DNA of 64,000 nucleotides, from contig NZ_BSTR01000018.1 of assembly GCF_030269645.1 (NCBI RefSeq), positions 1-64,000 of the forward strand, given 5' to 3'. The notes beneath the pieces are model-generated. The model was not told where the DNA came from, did not search any database, and saw nothing but the letters and a program-made list of their open reading frames with translations. The stretch is from Actinokineospora sp. NBRC 105648 (GTDB taxonomy: Bacteria > Actinomycetota > Actinomycetes > Mycobacteriales > Pseudonocardiaceae). Each line of letters opens with the position of its first letter. Positions within the stretch are counted from its first letter, which is position 1. Positions 45,001-57,992 of the stretch are shown here, piece after piece. Both the position numbers and the translations under genes were made by a program.

Positions 45001-45591
45001 GTGGCGCGACCGAGACTGAGCGAGGACACCCGGCGACGGCTGCTCGAGGTGAGCGCGGCGCAGTTCCTCCGGCAGGGCTACCACGGCACCGGGATCAAGG
45101 ACCTGCTCGACCGGGTGGAGATCCCCAAGGGCTCGTTCTACAACTACTTCCCGAGCAAGGAGGCCCTCGGCGTGGCGACCATCGAGTACACCGCCCGCTG
45201 CACCGCCGCCGCGCTGACCAGTGCGTTCGACGGGGCGCCGGACCCGCTCTCGGGGGTGCGCGCGTTCTTCGAGTCGCTGCTGGCCCACTTCGAGGACAAC
45301 GACTTCACCGGCGGCTGCCTGCTCGCCAACCTGGCGTGCGAGCTCGACGACAGCGAGACCTGCCGGGTGGCGATCTCGGTCGCGTACCGGCAGTGGCGCG
45401 ACGGCCTGGCGGGACCGCTGGCCGCGGCGCAGGCGGCGGGCACCGTGCGCGACGACGTGCCCGCCGAGGAGTTGGCGGACACGCTGATCGAGGCGTGGGA
45501 GGGCGCGGTGATCCGGATGAAGGTCGACCGGTCCGCGGCCCCGCTGCGGCGGTGCATGCGCCTGCTGCTCGACGGCTACCTGCGGCCGTGA
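45001..45591 (+). CDS. TetR/AcrR-family transcriptional repressor
   Basis: 196 residues from GTG 45001. The N-terminal HTH is RRRLLEVSAAQFLRQGYHGT then GIKDLLDRVEIPKGSFYNYF, followed by a helical ligand-binding domain of the TetR_C_6 type (FEDNDFTGGCLLANLACELD). There is no ribosome-binding site; TATACT seven bases upstream suggests a leaderless mRNA. A palindromic operator precedes both this gene and the downstream SDR gene. The inducer is unknown, but a small electrophilic or aromatic compound is plausible for this group. Confidence 0.92.
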   Translation: MARPRLSEDTRRRLLEVSAAQFLRQGYHGTGIKDLLDRVEIPKGSFYNYFPSKEALGVATIEYTARCTAAALTSAFDGAPDPLSGVRAFFESLLAHFEDNDFTGGCLLANLACELDDSETCRVAISVAYRQWRDGLAGPLAAAQAAGTVRDDVPAEELADTLIEAWEGAVIRMKVDRSAAPLRRCMRLLLDGYLRP

Positions 45592-45621
45592 GCGGCTCTC
45601 TTTTTTTGTGGCCGTTCGAAG

Positions 45622-45633
45622 ACGACCGGTCGT
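45622..45633. promoter_or_regulatory. TetR operator upstream of the SDR gene
   Basis: Second exact ACGACCGGTCGT, within the same 17-mer as upstream of the TetR gene. TATCAC follows it immediately, as TATACT does at the first operator, so both promoters share operator/-10 geometry. It lies 19 bases before ATG 45652. Confidence 0.75.
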
Positions 45634-45651
45634 ATCACCCTGGGGGTAGTC

Positions 45652-46380
45652 ATGGTTCGGACAGTGGTCATCACAGGCGCGAGCAGCGGCATCGGCCTCG
45701 ACGCCGCCCGCGGGTTCGCCGAGCGGGGGGACAACGTAGTGCTCAACGGCCGCGACCCGGACCGGCTCGCTGCGGCCGCCGCGGGGCTCCCGGCTGAGCG
45801 GGTGGCGGCGGTGGTGGGCGACATCGGCGACCCGGGGACCGGGGAAGCGCTGGTCAGCGCGGCCCTTGCGGCGTTCGGCGGGGTCGACGTGCTGGTGAAC
45901 AACGCCGGGGTGTTCGAGACCAAGCCGTTCCTGGAGGTGACCGAGGAGGAGCTGGACCGGTACCTGTCGACGAACCTGCGCGGCACCTACCTGGTCACCC
46001 AGGCCGTTGTGCGGCAGATGGTCGCGCAGGGGCGTGGGGGGTGCGTGATCAACGTGGGGACGGTCTTCGTCACGCAGGCGAAGACGGGGGTGCCCGCGTC
46101 GGCGCCGTTGGCGAGCAAGGGCGGGGTGCACGCGCTGACGGTGAGCCTGGCGGCTGAGCTGGCGCCGATGGGGATCCGGGTGAACACGTTGGCGCCGGGG
46201 GTGATCCGGACGCCGTTGTTCGCCGGGGCGGACATGGGGGAGCTTGGCGGGTGGGCGCCGATGGGGCGGGTCGGGTCGGTTGGGGAGACGACCCATTCAC
46301 TGCTCTATCTGGCTGATTCGGCTTTTACTACTGGGCATGTGTTGGCGCTTGATGGTGGGTATTCGGTGGGGCGGGGCTAG
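45652..46380 (+). CDS. SDR-family protein lacking the catalytic tyrosine
   Basis: 242 residues with a Rossmann fold: TGASSGIG for nucleotide binding, NNAG at 83-86 and a C-terminal GGYS end. K156 of the YxxxK motif is present (ASKGG), but position 152 is proline instead of tyrosine, and T137 stands at the usual catalytic serine (NVGT). NAD(P) binding may be kept while classical proton relay is lost. It is controlled by the adjacent TetR through a shared operator. Some TetR-linked SDRs may form a subfamily with such changes; I cannot confirm this here. Confidence 0.9.
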   Translation: MVRTVVITGASSGIGLDAARGFAERGDNVVLNGRDPDRLAAAAAGLPAERVAAVVGDIGDPGTGEALVSAALAAFGGVDVLVNNAGVFETKPFLEVTEEELDRYLSTNLRGTYLVTQAVVRQMVAQGRGGCVINVGTVFVTQAKTGVPASAPLASKGGVHALTVSLAAELAPMGIRVNTLAPGVIRTPLFAGADMGELGGWAPMGRVGSVGETTHSLLYLADSAFTTGHVLALDGGYSVGRG

Positions 46381-46450
46381 CTGCTTTTGGTGCTGGGTGT
46401 GCCTTGGGGCTTGTTTGGGGTTTGCTGCGTCGGGGTTTGCTCGGGCGGGG

Positions 46451-46593
46451 TGCTGGATTGGGTGGAGTGGCTTTGCCCGGGGCCCCTAGGGGCGATCGTC
46501 GTGGGAAAAGCGGGTGGGAAAGGGAGCCCCACGACCACAGCAAGTTTACGATCGCCCCTCCCCCCAGACAAAGCCACTCCACCCAATCCAGCA
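46451..46593. repeat. Structured repeat element, copy C (candidate ncRNA or hairpin mobile element)
   Basis: Outer arms pair over about 30 bp from 46451 inward, the first 25 bp without mismatch, but with a sequence different from copies A and B. The inner helix (46488-46499 with 46548-46559) is a perfect 12 bp and also has new sequence. The apical hairpin CGTGGG/CCCACG (46500-46505 with 46528-46533) encloses AAAAGCGGGTGGGAAAGGGA. GGGGCCCCTAG (46479-46489) and GCAAGTTTA (46540-46548) are retained 61 bases apart, as in copy B. It lies between the SDR gene and rpoC. Confidence 0.85.
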
Positions 46594-46681
46594 GGCGCGT
46601 TGTCCAGGTGCGGATGCGTGGGAAGTGGGTCTACGACCAGGGAGTCTGCGACCAGCGCGGCTGCTGCCGATTCATCAGGTG

Positions 46682-46773
46682 GGGCGTGCGGGTGCGGGTG
46701 CGTTGGAGGCGGGGTTTGGATTGGCGTGTCTCCTGCGATCCAGCACGTGGGCGTGCGGGTGCGGTTGCGTTGG
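46682..46773. repeat. 25-bp direct repeat, two copies
   Basis: GGGCGTGCGGGTGCGG plus TGCGTTGG (one base differs) occurs at 46682-46706 and 46749-46773, 67 bp apart, to the right of element C. The remainder of 46594-46930 is GT-rich with no ORF of coding character. Confidence 0.6.
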
Positions 46774-46931
46774 GGGACAAGGGTTTTTGGAGTGTTTATC
46801 GTCCTGGGTGGGCTTGGCTTGGGGGGCGGGGGCTTGGGTAGAGCTGCCTGAGGCTTTGTCTGGCGCCGGAGCAGGTGCGGTGCGGCTCGGGTTGGCGCTG
46901 GGGGTGTCAATCCGGGAGGGACAAAGAAAAG

Positions 46932-46970
46932 GGAACGGCCCCCGGAGCGAGGTGCTCCGGGGGCCGTTCC
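46932..46970 (-). terminator. rpoBC terminator
   Basis: Perfect 17-bp stem (46932-46948 with 46954-46970), five-base loop, 48 bases past the rpoC stop, followed leftward by CTTTTCTTTGT. A classic intrinsic terminator, the strongest in the window. Confidence 0.95.
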
Positions 46971-47018
46971 GTGTGGTGCTGACTTTTTGTTCTACTGCTA
47001 CTACTGCTTCGCCATTGG

Positions 47019-50918
<3,900 letters not shown>

Positions 50919-50975
50919 GTCGGTTCTTCTCCCCTTCTTGGTTACAGCACGTAAATGGGGGGATCAGCGCCTGCC

Positions 50976-51006
50976 CGCCGGGAACGGTTTCCGGCCGTTC
51001 CCGGCG
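50976..51006 (-). promoter_or_regulatory. Stem-loop between rpoB and rpoC
   Basis: A perfect 12-bp stem (50976-50987 with 50995-51006), seven-base loop, 15 bases past the rpoB stop and 57 bases before the rpoC start. There is no U run, so it is more likely an attenuator or processing site than a full terminator. Confidence 0.65.
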
Positions 51007-51021
51007 GCGGCAGCGAGGTTG

Positions 51022-54000
51022 CTAATTGACGACGTCGTCCACCGACGGCGACTCATTGCGGGACAGGTTGATGCCCAGGTTCGCGGCGGCGCGCTCCAGG
51101 TCCTCGTCGTCGCCGTCGCGCATCTCGATGGCGGCGCCGTCGCTGGACAGCACCTCCACGTTGAGGCAGAGCGACTGCAGCTCCTTGAGGAGCACCTTGA
51201 ACGACTCGGGGATGCCCGGCTCGGGGATGTTCTCCCCCTTGACGATCGCCTCGTAGACCTTGACGCGACCGAGCACGTCGTCGGACTTGATCGTCAGCAG
51301 CTCCTGCAGCGTGTAGGCCGCGCCGTAGGCCTGCATCGCCCAGCACTCCATCTCACCGAAGCGCTGGCCACCGAACTGGGCCTTACCGCCGAGCGGCTGC
51401 TGGGTGATCATCGAGTACGGGCCGGTGGACCGGGCGTGGATCTTGTCGTCGACCAGGTGCAGCAGCTTGAGGATGTACATGTAGCCGACCGAGACCGGGT
51501 ACGGGTACGGGTCGCCGCTGCGGCCGTCGAACAGGATCGCCTTGCCGTCCTCCTTGACCATCCGCTCGCCGTCGCGGTTGGGCCGGGTGGAGGCGAGCAG
51601 GCCGGACAGCTCGTTCTCGCGGACACCGTCGAACACCGGGGTGGCGGTGTTGGTGTCCGGCTCGACGTCGTAGAGGTCCTCGGTGAGCTTGCTGGCCCAC
51701 TCCGGGGTGCCCTCGATCTGCCAGCCCTGTTTGGCGATCCACCCGAGGTGGGACTCCAGGATCTGACCGATATTCATACGACGGGGGACGCCGTGGGTGT
51801 TCAGCACGACGTCGACCGGCGTGCCGTCCTCCATGAACGGCATGTCCTCCACCGGGAGGATCTTGCCGATGACGCCCTTGTTGCCGTGCCGGCCCGCGAG
51901 CTTGTCGCCGTCCTGGATCTTGCGCTTCTGCGCGACGTAGACCCGGACCAGCTCGTTCACGCCGGGGGGCAGCTCGTCCTCGTCCTCGCGGCTGAAGACC
52001 CGGATGCCGATGACCTTGCCGGTCTCGCCGTGCGGGACCTTGAGCGAGGTGTCGCGGACCTCGCGCGCCTTCTCACCGAAGATCGCGCGGAGCAGCCGCT
52101 CCTCCGGGGTCAGCTCGGTCTCGCCCTTGGGCGTGACCTTGCCGACCAGGATGTCGCCCGCGCCGACCTCGGCGCCGATCCGGATGATGCCGCGCTCGTC
52201 AAGGTCGGCGAGCACCTCCTCGGAGACGTTCGGGATGTCCCGGGTGATCTCCTCGGCGCCGAGCTTGGTGTCCCGGGCGTCGATCTCGTGCTCGTCGATG
52301 TGGATCGAGGTGAGCACGTCGTCCTGCACGAGGCGCTGCGACAGGATGATCGCGTCCTCGTAGTTGTGGCCCTCCCACGGCATGATCGCCACGAGCAGGT
52401 TCTTGCCCAGCGCCATCTCGCCGTCTTCGGTGCACGGCCCGTCGGCGATGACCTGGCCCGCCTCGACCCGGTCGCCCTCGCCGATGATCGGCTTCTGGTT
52501 GATGCAGGTGCCCTGGTTGGACCGGCGGAACTTGTGCATCCCGTAGGTCTGGCGGGTGCCGTCGTCGGCCATCACGGTGATGAAGTCCGCGGACAGCTCC
52601 TCGATCACCCCGGCCTTGGCGGCGACCACCAGGTCACCACCGTCGACCGCGGCGCGCAGCTCCATGCCGGTGCCGACCAGCGGGGACTCGCTGCGCAGCA
52701 GCGGCACCGCCTGGCGCTGCATGTTGGCGCCCATCAGCGCGCGGTTGGCCGCGTCGTGCTCGAGGAACGGGATCATCGCGGTCGCGACCGAGACCATCTG
52801 GCGCGGCGAGACGTCCATGTAGTCCACGTCGAACGGCTCGATGAACTCGACCTCGCCGCCCTTCTTGCGGACCAGGACGCGCTCCTCGGCGAAGTGGCCG
52901 AGCTCGTCGAGCGGGGCGTTGGCCTGCGCGATGACGTGCCGGTCCTCCTCGTCCGCGGTCAGGTAGTCGATCTGGTCGGTGACCTGGCCCTCGACGACCT
53001 TGCGGTACGGGGTCTCGATGAACCCGAACGGGTTGACCCGCGCGTAGCTCGACAGCGAGCCGATCAGGCCGATGTTCGGGCCCTCCGGGGTCTCGATCGG
53101 GCACATGCGGCCGTAGTGCGAGTGGTGGACGTCGCGGACCTCCATGCCCGCGCGCTCCCGGGACAGACCGCCCGGGCCCAGCGCCGAGAGGCGGCGCTTG
53201 TGCGTCAGCCCGGCGACCGGGTTGGTCTGGTCCATGAACTGGGAGAGCTGCGAGGTGCCGAAGAACTCCTTGATCGCCGCCACCACCGGGCGGATGTTGA
53301 TCAGGGTCTGCGGGGTGATCGCCTCGACGTCCTGGGTGGTCATCCGCTCGCGGACGACGCGCTCCATCCGGGACAGGCCGACCCGGATCTGGTTCTGGAT
53401 CAGCTCGCCCACGGTGCGCAGGCGGCGGTTGCCGAAGTGGTCGATGTCGTCGACCTCGACCGGCACCTCGCGCTGGTCCTCGCCCTGGCCGACGACCATG
53501 TTGGTGTCGCCCGCGTGCAGCCGGACCAGGTACTCGATCGTGGTGACGATGTCGTCCTCGGTGAGCACACCGCGGTTGGTCGGCATCACCAGGCCGAGCT
53601 TCTTGTTGACCTTGTACCGGCCGACCTTGGCCAGGTCGTAGCGCTTGTCCTTGAAGAACAGGTTCTCCAGCAGGGTCTGCGCGGACTCCTTGGTCGGCGG
53701 CTCACCCGGGCGCAGCTTGCGGTAGATGTCGAGCAGCGCCTCGTCGGTGCCCGCGGTGTGGTCCTTGTCGAGGGTCGCGATCAGGGTCTCGGAGAAGGAG
53801 AACCGCTCGCGGATGGCCTCGGTGGTCCAGCCAAGGGCCTTGAGCAGCACGGTGACCGGCTGGCGGCGCTTGCGGTCGATCCGCACGCCGACGGTGTCGC
53901 GCTTGTCGACGTCGAACTCCAGCCACGCGCCGCGGCTGGGGATGACCTTGACGCTGAAGACGTCCTTGTCCGTGGTCTTGTCGATGTTGGTGTCGAAGTA

Positions 54001-54525
54001 GACACCGGGCGAGCGGACCAGCTGCGAGACCACGACACGCTCGGTGCCGTTGATGATGAACGTGCCCTTGTTGGTCATGACCGGGAAGTCGCCCATGAAC
54101 ACCGTCTGGCTCTTGATCTCGCCGGTGGTGTTGTTGGTGAACTCGGCCGTGACGAACAGGGGCGCCGCGTAGGTCATGTCCTTGTCCTTGCACTCCTCGA
54201 CCGAGGCCTTGACCTCGTCGAAGCGCGGGTCGGAGAAGGACAGGGACATGGAGCCCGAGAAGTCCTCGATCGGAGAGATCTCGTTGAGGACCTCCTCAAG
54301 ACCGCCGACGGGATTCTCGTCACCGGCGTCGACGCGGCGCTGGAACCACGCCTCCGCGCCGGTGAACCACTCGAACGACTGGATCTGCAGGTCCAGCAGG
54401 TTGGGCGTGCTCAGGGGCTCGCGGATCTTGGCGAACGAGACCCGACGGGGGGCGCCCGGGATACCCGAGTTCGAAGCAGTGGAGTTGGTCGCAGCAGTGG
54501 CCTTGGTCGCGCGGGAGACTGCCAA
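51022..54525 (-). CDS. rpoB: RNA polymerase beta subunit
   Basis: Catalytic core subunit and the rifamycin target. 1167 residues from TTG 54525, where GGAAGGA lies six bases upstream. The rifamycin cluster reads [18 protein letters not shown] then [12 protein letters not shown]516, H526 and S531 (E. coli numbering) are wild-type, while N518 is T, L521 is V and S522 is A. The first is unusual to my knowledge; S522A may be a natural variant. It begins after a ~330-base promoter region and precedes rpoC in one operon. Confidence 0.99.
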   Translation of the reverse strand: MAVSRATKATAATNSTASNSGIPGAPRRVSFAKIREPLSTPNLLDLQIQSFEWFTGAEAWFQRRVDAGDENPVGGLEEVLNEISPIEDFSGSMSLSFSDPRFDEVKASVEECKDKDMTYAAPLFVTAEFTNNTTGEIKSQTVFMGDFPVMTNKGTFIINGTERVVVSQLVRSPGVYFDTNIDKTTDKDVFSVKVIPSRGAWLEFDVDKRDTVGVRIDRKRRQPVTVLLKALGWTTEAIRERFSFSETLIATLDKDHTAGTDEALLDIYRKLRPGEPPTKESAQTLLENLFFKDKRYDLAKVGRYKVNKKLGLVMPTNRGVLTEDDIVTTIEYLVRLHAGDTNMVVGQGEDQREVPVEVDDIDHFGNRRLRTVGELIQNQIRVGLSRMERVVRERMTTQDVEAITPQTLINIRPVVAAIKEFFGTSQLSQFMDQTNPVAGLTHKRRLSALGPGGLSRERAGMEVRDVHHSHYGRMCPIETPEGPNIGLIGSLSSYARVNPFGFIETPYRKVVEGQVTDQIDYLTADEEDRHVIAQANAPLDELGHFAEERVLVRKKGGEVEFIEPFDVDYMDVSPRQMVSVATAMIPFLEHDAANRALMGANMQRQAVPLLRSESPLVGTGMELRAAVDGGDLVVAAKAGVIEELSADFITVMADDGTRQTYGMHKFRRSNQGTCINQKPIIGEGDRVEAGQVIADGPCTEDGEMALGKNLLVAIMPWEGHNYEDAIILSQRLVQDDVLTSIHIDEHEIDARDTKLGAEEITRDIPNVSEEVLADLDERGIIRIGAEVGAGDILVGKVTPKGETELTPEERLLRAIFGEKAREVRDTSLKVPHGETGKVIGIRVFSREDEDELPPGVNELVRVYVAQKRKIQDGDKLAGRHGNKGVIGKILPVEDMPFMEDGTPVDVVLNTHGVPRRMNIGQILESHLGWIAKQGWQIEGTPEWASKLTEDLYDVEPDTNTATPVFDGVRENELSGLLASTRPNRDGERMVKEDGKAILFDGRSGDPYPYPVSVGYMYILKLLHLVDDKIHARSTGPYSMITQQPLGGKAQFGGQRFGEMECWAMQAYGAAYTLQELLTIKSDDVLGRVKVYEAIVKGENIPEPGIPESFKVLLKELQSLCLNVEVLSSDGAAIEMRDGDDEDLERAAANLGINLSRNESPSVDDVVN

Positions 54526-54561
54526 GATGCGTCCTTCCAGGACTATGAGCGGTTGACAGCC

Positions 54562-54590
54562 GCGCTAGCAACAGATAACGCGCCTGTCAA
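54562..54590 (-). promoter_or_regulatory. Candidate rpoB promoter with an opposing promoter-like pair
   Basis: On the minus strand TTGACA (54585-54590), 17 bases and TAGCGC (54562-54567) lie 37 bases upstream of rpoB. On the plus strand TTGACA (54553-54558), 17 bases and TAACGC (54576-54581) overlap it in the opposite direction. The -10 elements are weak. The region 54526-54857 holds no gene. Confidence 0.4.
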
Positions 54591-54738
54591 GGGTGCCGTG
54601 GTGCCCAACATCCTAGCTCTTGGCAAAGGGCGTGCGGAAAGTGGGCAGCGCAAAGGGGCAGTCTAGCCACTAGAAGGGCGACTGTCGAGGCCCGCTGCTC
54701 AATCGGTCCTCCCGCTCAGTGCGTGCTGGGTAACAGCC

Positions 54739-54762
54739 TGACTCGGCGGGGTCGCCGAGTCA
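54739..54762 (-). terminator. Terminator of the Mce operon
   Basis: TGACTCGGCG/CGCCGAGTCA (54739-54748 with 54753-54762) is perfect with a four-base loop, 96 bases past the stop of the 54858 gene. A weaker CAGGGG/CCCCTG hairpin (54827-54832 with 54838-54843) lies just after that stop. Confidence 0.7.
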
Positions 54763-54857
54763 AGATGCCACGCCAACCCGACCACTTTTGCAGCAGTGTG
54801 CTCGCGCTCACCGATCAACGCTTGACCAGGGGAAACACCCCTGCTAGACGGGCGGGC

Positions 54858-56042
54858 TCAGCACTGGGCGGGGGCGTCGCCGCTGGGCAGCGGCTGGTTG
54901 AACATGTCGAAGTCAGTGATCTTCCAGACACCGCCGGAGCGCTCGGCCCGGATGCCGAACTGGGCCCCGCTGGCCGAGGTCTGGTCCTGGTCGGCGCGGG
55001 TGGTCGACTGGTCGACGAAGACCAGCAGGTCGGCCTTGTCCGCCTCCAGCCGCTGGACGCCGATCTGGCGGACCTTGGTGGTCAGCACCAGCTTCTGCGC
55101 CGGGGCGAGCTGCTTGAGCTGGCCGAAGAGCTTGTCGTACTCGCAGACCGCGGTGCCCGCGAGCGTCTCCTTGACGGCCTTGGCGTTGGCGTCGAGGTCG
55201 GTGTAGCTGTAGGAGAGCGTCCGCTCCACGGCCACGGTCAGCTTCCCGATCACCTCGCTGGTCGCGGCCGGGTCGGTGATCGCCCGGTTGGTGCTGTCGG
55301 CGGCCGCGGTGAGCGAGTCGGCCTCGCCCTTGAACCACAGGCCCGCGCCGGTGAGCACCACGATCAGGGCGACCGGGACGGCGATGCCGACCCAGCTCGG
55401 CCAGCGCTGCTTGGCGGGGCGGCCTGCGGCCGGTTGGTACCGGGGCGGACGGTCGTCGGAGACCATGGTCGCGGCCGTGGTGGGCACAGCGGCGCCGGTC
55501 GACCGGCGCTTGCCCGCGGGGCGGCGGACGGCGGACGCGGGCTCTTGGTCGCTGTCGAGCTCGTAGTCCTCGTCGAGTTCCCGGTCGTCGTCGAGCTCCG
55601 GGTCCTCGTCGAGCTCCGGGTCCCTGTCGGCCGGGGCGGCGGGAGCCGGGGCGGGGCGGCGGGTGCCGGTGTCGTCACTGTCCGCAGTGGACAGAGCGCC
55701 GATCACCCCCGACGCGGTGATCCCGGTGTCCGCGGGGGTGGACTCGTCCGGGGACTCCGGTGCGGGAGCCGGGGCGGGCTTGGCGCGCGGCGAGACCGGG
55801 GTTTTCGGGGTGCCCGGCACCTGAGCGGCGGGCACGGGGGTGCTCGGCGCGGGCGGCTCGGGGGCAGGCGCGGCGGGTCCCGGGGACTGGGCGTCCACCG
55901 TGTCCTGGGCGTCCTGGGCGTCCAGGGTGTCCTGGTCCGCCTCGGGCGGCTGCGGGGCGCCGGTGGGCTTGCGCAGGCCGGCGACCTTGGGGCGGCGGCC
56001 GGTGGGGCCCGCCGGACGGCGGCGAGAGGGGGGCGTCGGCAC
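54858..56042 (-). CDS. Mce-associated membrane protein with long proline/acid-rich N-terminus
   Basis: 394 residues. The first ~210 are disordered, rich in Pro, Ala, Glu and Asp, with DPELDEDPELDDDRELDEDY repeats. One transmembrane helix (about 220-242) is followed by a cystatin/NTF2-like domain (ADSTNRAITDPAATSEVIGK; GGVWKITDFDMFNQPLP) typical of Mce-associated (Mas) proteins. In mycobacteria such proteins stabilise Mce complexes. It follows the second Mas-type gene by 16 bases and ends the operon. Confidence 0.82.
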   Translation of the reverse strand: MPTPPSRRRPAGPTGRRPKVAGLRKPTGAPQPPEADQDTLDAQDAQDTVDAQSPGPAAPAPEPPAPSTPVPAAQVPGTPKTPVSPRAKPAPAPAPESPDESTPADTGITASGVIGALSTADSDDTGTRRPAPAPAAPADRDPELDEDPELDDDRELDEDYELDSDQEPASAVRRPAGKRRSTGAAVPTTAATMVSDDRPPRYQPAAGRPAKQRWPSWVGIAVPVALIVVLTGAGLWFKGEADSLTAAADSTNRAITDPAATSEVIGKLTVAVERTLSYSYTDLDANAKAVKETLAGTAVCEYDKLFGQLKQLAPAQKLVLTTKVRQIGVQRLEADKADLLVFVDQSTTRADQDQTSASGAQFGIRAERSGGVWKITDFDMFNQPLPSGDAPAQC

Positions 56043-56058
56043 TGCGGGGTCCTCTCGG

Positions 56059-56640
56059 CTATCCGGCTGGGGTGAACGGCACGTAGCCGATACCGCTGAG
56101 CTTCCACCCGTCCGCGGTGCGGTCGAGGGTGGCCTGGATGCGCAGGTACTTCGGGGTGGCGGCCTTGCCCTCCGGGGTGACCTCGACCCGGACCGCGGCG
56201 ATGACCTCGGCCTTGCCCTCGCGGTCCGCCAGGCTGGTGACCGCGATCTTGAGCACGGTGGCGGTGGTGACCGTCTTGGCCTGCTCGATGGTGCTCTTGC
56301 TCGACGCCCGCCTGCTGGTGACCTCGTCGCGCAGCTGGCCGGTTGAGGTGCTGACCCAGCGGTCGAGGTCCTGGTCGACCTGGCGGTAGTCGAGCGTGTT
56401 CAGGGTGACGATGGCGGCGCTGCCGACCCGGGCGACCTCGTCGCGCATCCGGGCGATGTCGAGGTCGTCGTCGTTGCCCGCGGTGACCCAGGCGACCGCG
56501 AACCACACCGCGAACCCCGCGGCGACCAGCGCCAGCGCGGACAGGACGATCACCAGGTAGCTCGGTCCGCGACGTCGCACCGGGGCCTGCCGAGGAGCGT
56601 CGACCTGCTCCGTCGGCTCTCCGGTGTCCGTGGTGGTCAT
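56059..56640 (-). CDS. Mce-associated membrane protein
   Basis: 193 residues: a short basic N-terminus, one transmembrane helix (about 28-52) and an NTF2-like extracytoplasmic domain (VGSAAIVTLNTLDYRQVDQD; DRTADGWKLSGIGYVPFTPA). Fits the Mas family that accompanies mce operons. It lies 86 bases downstream of mceF, the largest gap in this operon. Confidence 0.85.
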   Translation of the reverse strand: MTTTDTGEPTEQVDAPRQAPVRRRGPSYLVIVLSALALVAAGFAVWFAVAWVTAGNDDDLDIARMRDEVARVGSAAIVTLNTLDYRQVDQDLDRWVSTSTGQLRDEVTSRRASSKSTIEQAKTVTTATVLKIAVTSLADREGKAEVIAAVRVEVTPEGKAATPKYLRIQATLDRTADGWKLSGIGYVPFTPAG

Positions 56641-56726
56641 GGCGCTCCAGCGGATAGGCGGGGGTGGGCGGTTCTGGAGTTGTGGCGGCGGTCGGGTGGC
56701 GGGATCAGCGTGTACCGGAGGGTAGG

Positions 56727-57992
56727 TTAGCGCCCCAGGCCCAGCAGGCCCGCGAGGTCGGCGAGTCCGCCGATTCCCGGTTGGGTAACGGTGCCGGGCA
56801 CGCTGTTCTGCGCCATCGCGGCCAACTGCTCCTGGGAGCGGTTCTGGCTCGCCGCGAGCTCCTCGGCGGTCGGCTCGACCGGCTTCCCGCCGAACGGCGC
56901 GTTCTGCGATCCGCGCACGTTGATCGGGCTGCCGACCGGCTCGGCGCAGTAGGCCTGCCCGTTGGCCGGGGTCGCCGCCGTGTCGTCGCCGTCGCGGCGC
57001 TTGGTGGTCTCGTAGCCGCGGGTGCAGCTGGGCGGGTCGAACAGGTTGAGCGCCAGGCCCAGGTGCGCGGTGCCGTCGCCGGGCACCACGGTCTTGGGGC
57101 CGACGGCGACCACCGGGTAGGCCACCAGCGCCAGCTCCAGGCCGTCGACCCGGCTGAGCAGGATGTTCGACGTGGTCAGCAGGTTGGCCATGACCACGCC
57201 CAGGCCCTGCCCGGACTCGCGCAGCAGCCCGGTGATCGCCGCCGCGGTGCCCGGGGTGGCCGCGATCAGGGTGCGCAGCTGGGGGTCCGACTCGCGCAGC
57301 TGGGCGGAGAGCGCACGCAGGTCGCCCGCGAAGGACTTGATGTTGCCCGACTGCGCGGCCTGGGTGCCCAGCACGATCGCGCCGTCGTCGATCAGCTTGA
57401 TCGTCTGCGGCAGGTTGTCCCTGGCCACCTGGGTGAACTCCCCCGCGGTGTCGATGAGCACCTGCAGGTCCTGGCCGGTGCCGGAGAACGCCTTGTCCAG
57501 CTCGTCGACCACGGTGCGCAGCGACTCGGTGGGCACCGAGGTGGCCAGGCCGTTGAGGTCGCGGATGACGGTGTCGGTGCTGACCGGGGTGGTCGTCCGG
57601 CCGGACGGGATCACCGACCCGTCGGCAAGCAGGGTGCCGCCCTCGGCGCGCGGGCGCAGGTCGACGAACTGCTCCCCGACGGCCGACCGGTTGGCCACCA
57701 CGGCGTCGAGGTCCGCTGGGATGTCCGGGGCGGACGGATCGATGTTGAGCTGGACGTCCATGCCCCCGTGGGTAAGCCGGATCTCGCCGACCCGGCCGAC
57801 GTTCACGCCCCGGTAGGTGACCTCGGCGTTGGTGAAGATGCCGCCGGAGTCGACCAGTTCCATCCTGACCTGGTAGCCGTTCGCGCCGAAGACGCGGCCG
57901 ACGTCGGTGAACCGGAACGCGGCGTAGACCACCGAGACCACGGCGATCACGAAGAACGCGAGCAGCTGCAGGCGAACCCTCTTGGTCAGCAT
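56727..57992 (-). CDS. Mce family protein MceF
   Basis: 421 residues. An N-terminal transmembrane helix (about 5-25) precedes the MlaD/Mce domain (VRMELVDSGGIFTNAEVTYR; VGRVGEIRLTHGGM), then a long helical region and a C-terminal tail. With MceA-E it forms the periplasm-spanning tube of the importer. The ATG overlaps the mceE stop (TGATG). As the sixth mce gene it is called MceF by position. Confidence 0.9.
   Translation of the reverse strand: MLTKRVRLQLLAFFVIAVVSVVYAAFRFTDVGRVFGANGYQVRMELVDSGGIFTNAEVTYRGVNVGRVGEIRLTHGGMDVQLNIDPSAPDIPADLDAVVANRSAVGEQFVDLRPRAEGGTLLADGSVIPSGRTTTPVSTDTVIRDLNGLATSVPTESLRTVVDELDKAFSGTGQDLQVLIDTAGEFTQVARDNLPQTIKLIDDGAIVLGTQAAQSGNIKSFAGDLRALSAQLRESDPQLRTLIAATPGTAAAITGLLRESGQGLGVVMANLLTTSNILLSRVDGLELALVAYPVVAVGPKTVVPGDGTAHLGLALNLFDPPSCTRGYETTKRRDGDDTAATPANGQAYCAEPVGSPINVRGSQNAPFGGKPVEPTAEELAASQNRSQEQLAAMAQNSVPGTVTQPGIGGLADLAGLLGLGR

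Noticed and set aside
46387-46910. Overlapping ORFs in both strands across copy C
   Set aside because: They cross a palindromic structured element, lack plausible starts, and their translations are low-complexity or repeat-derived.
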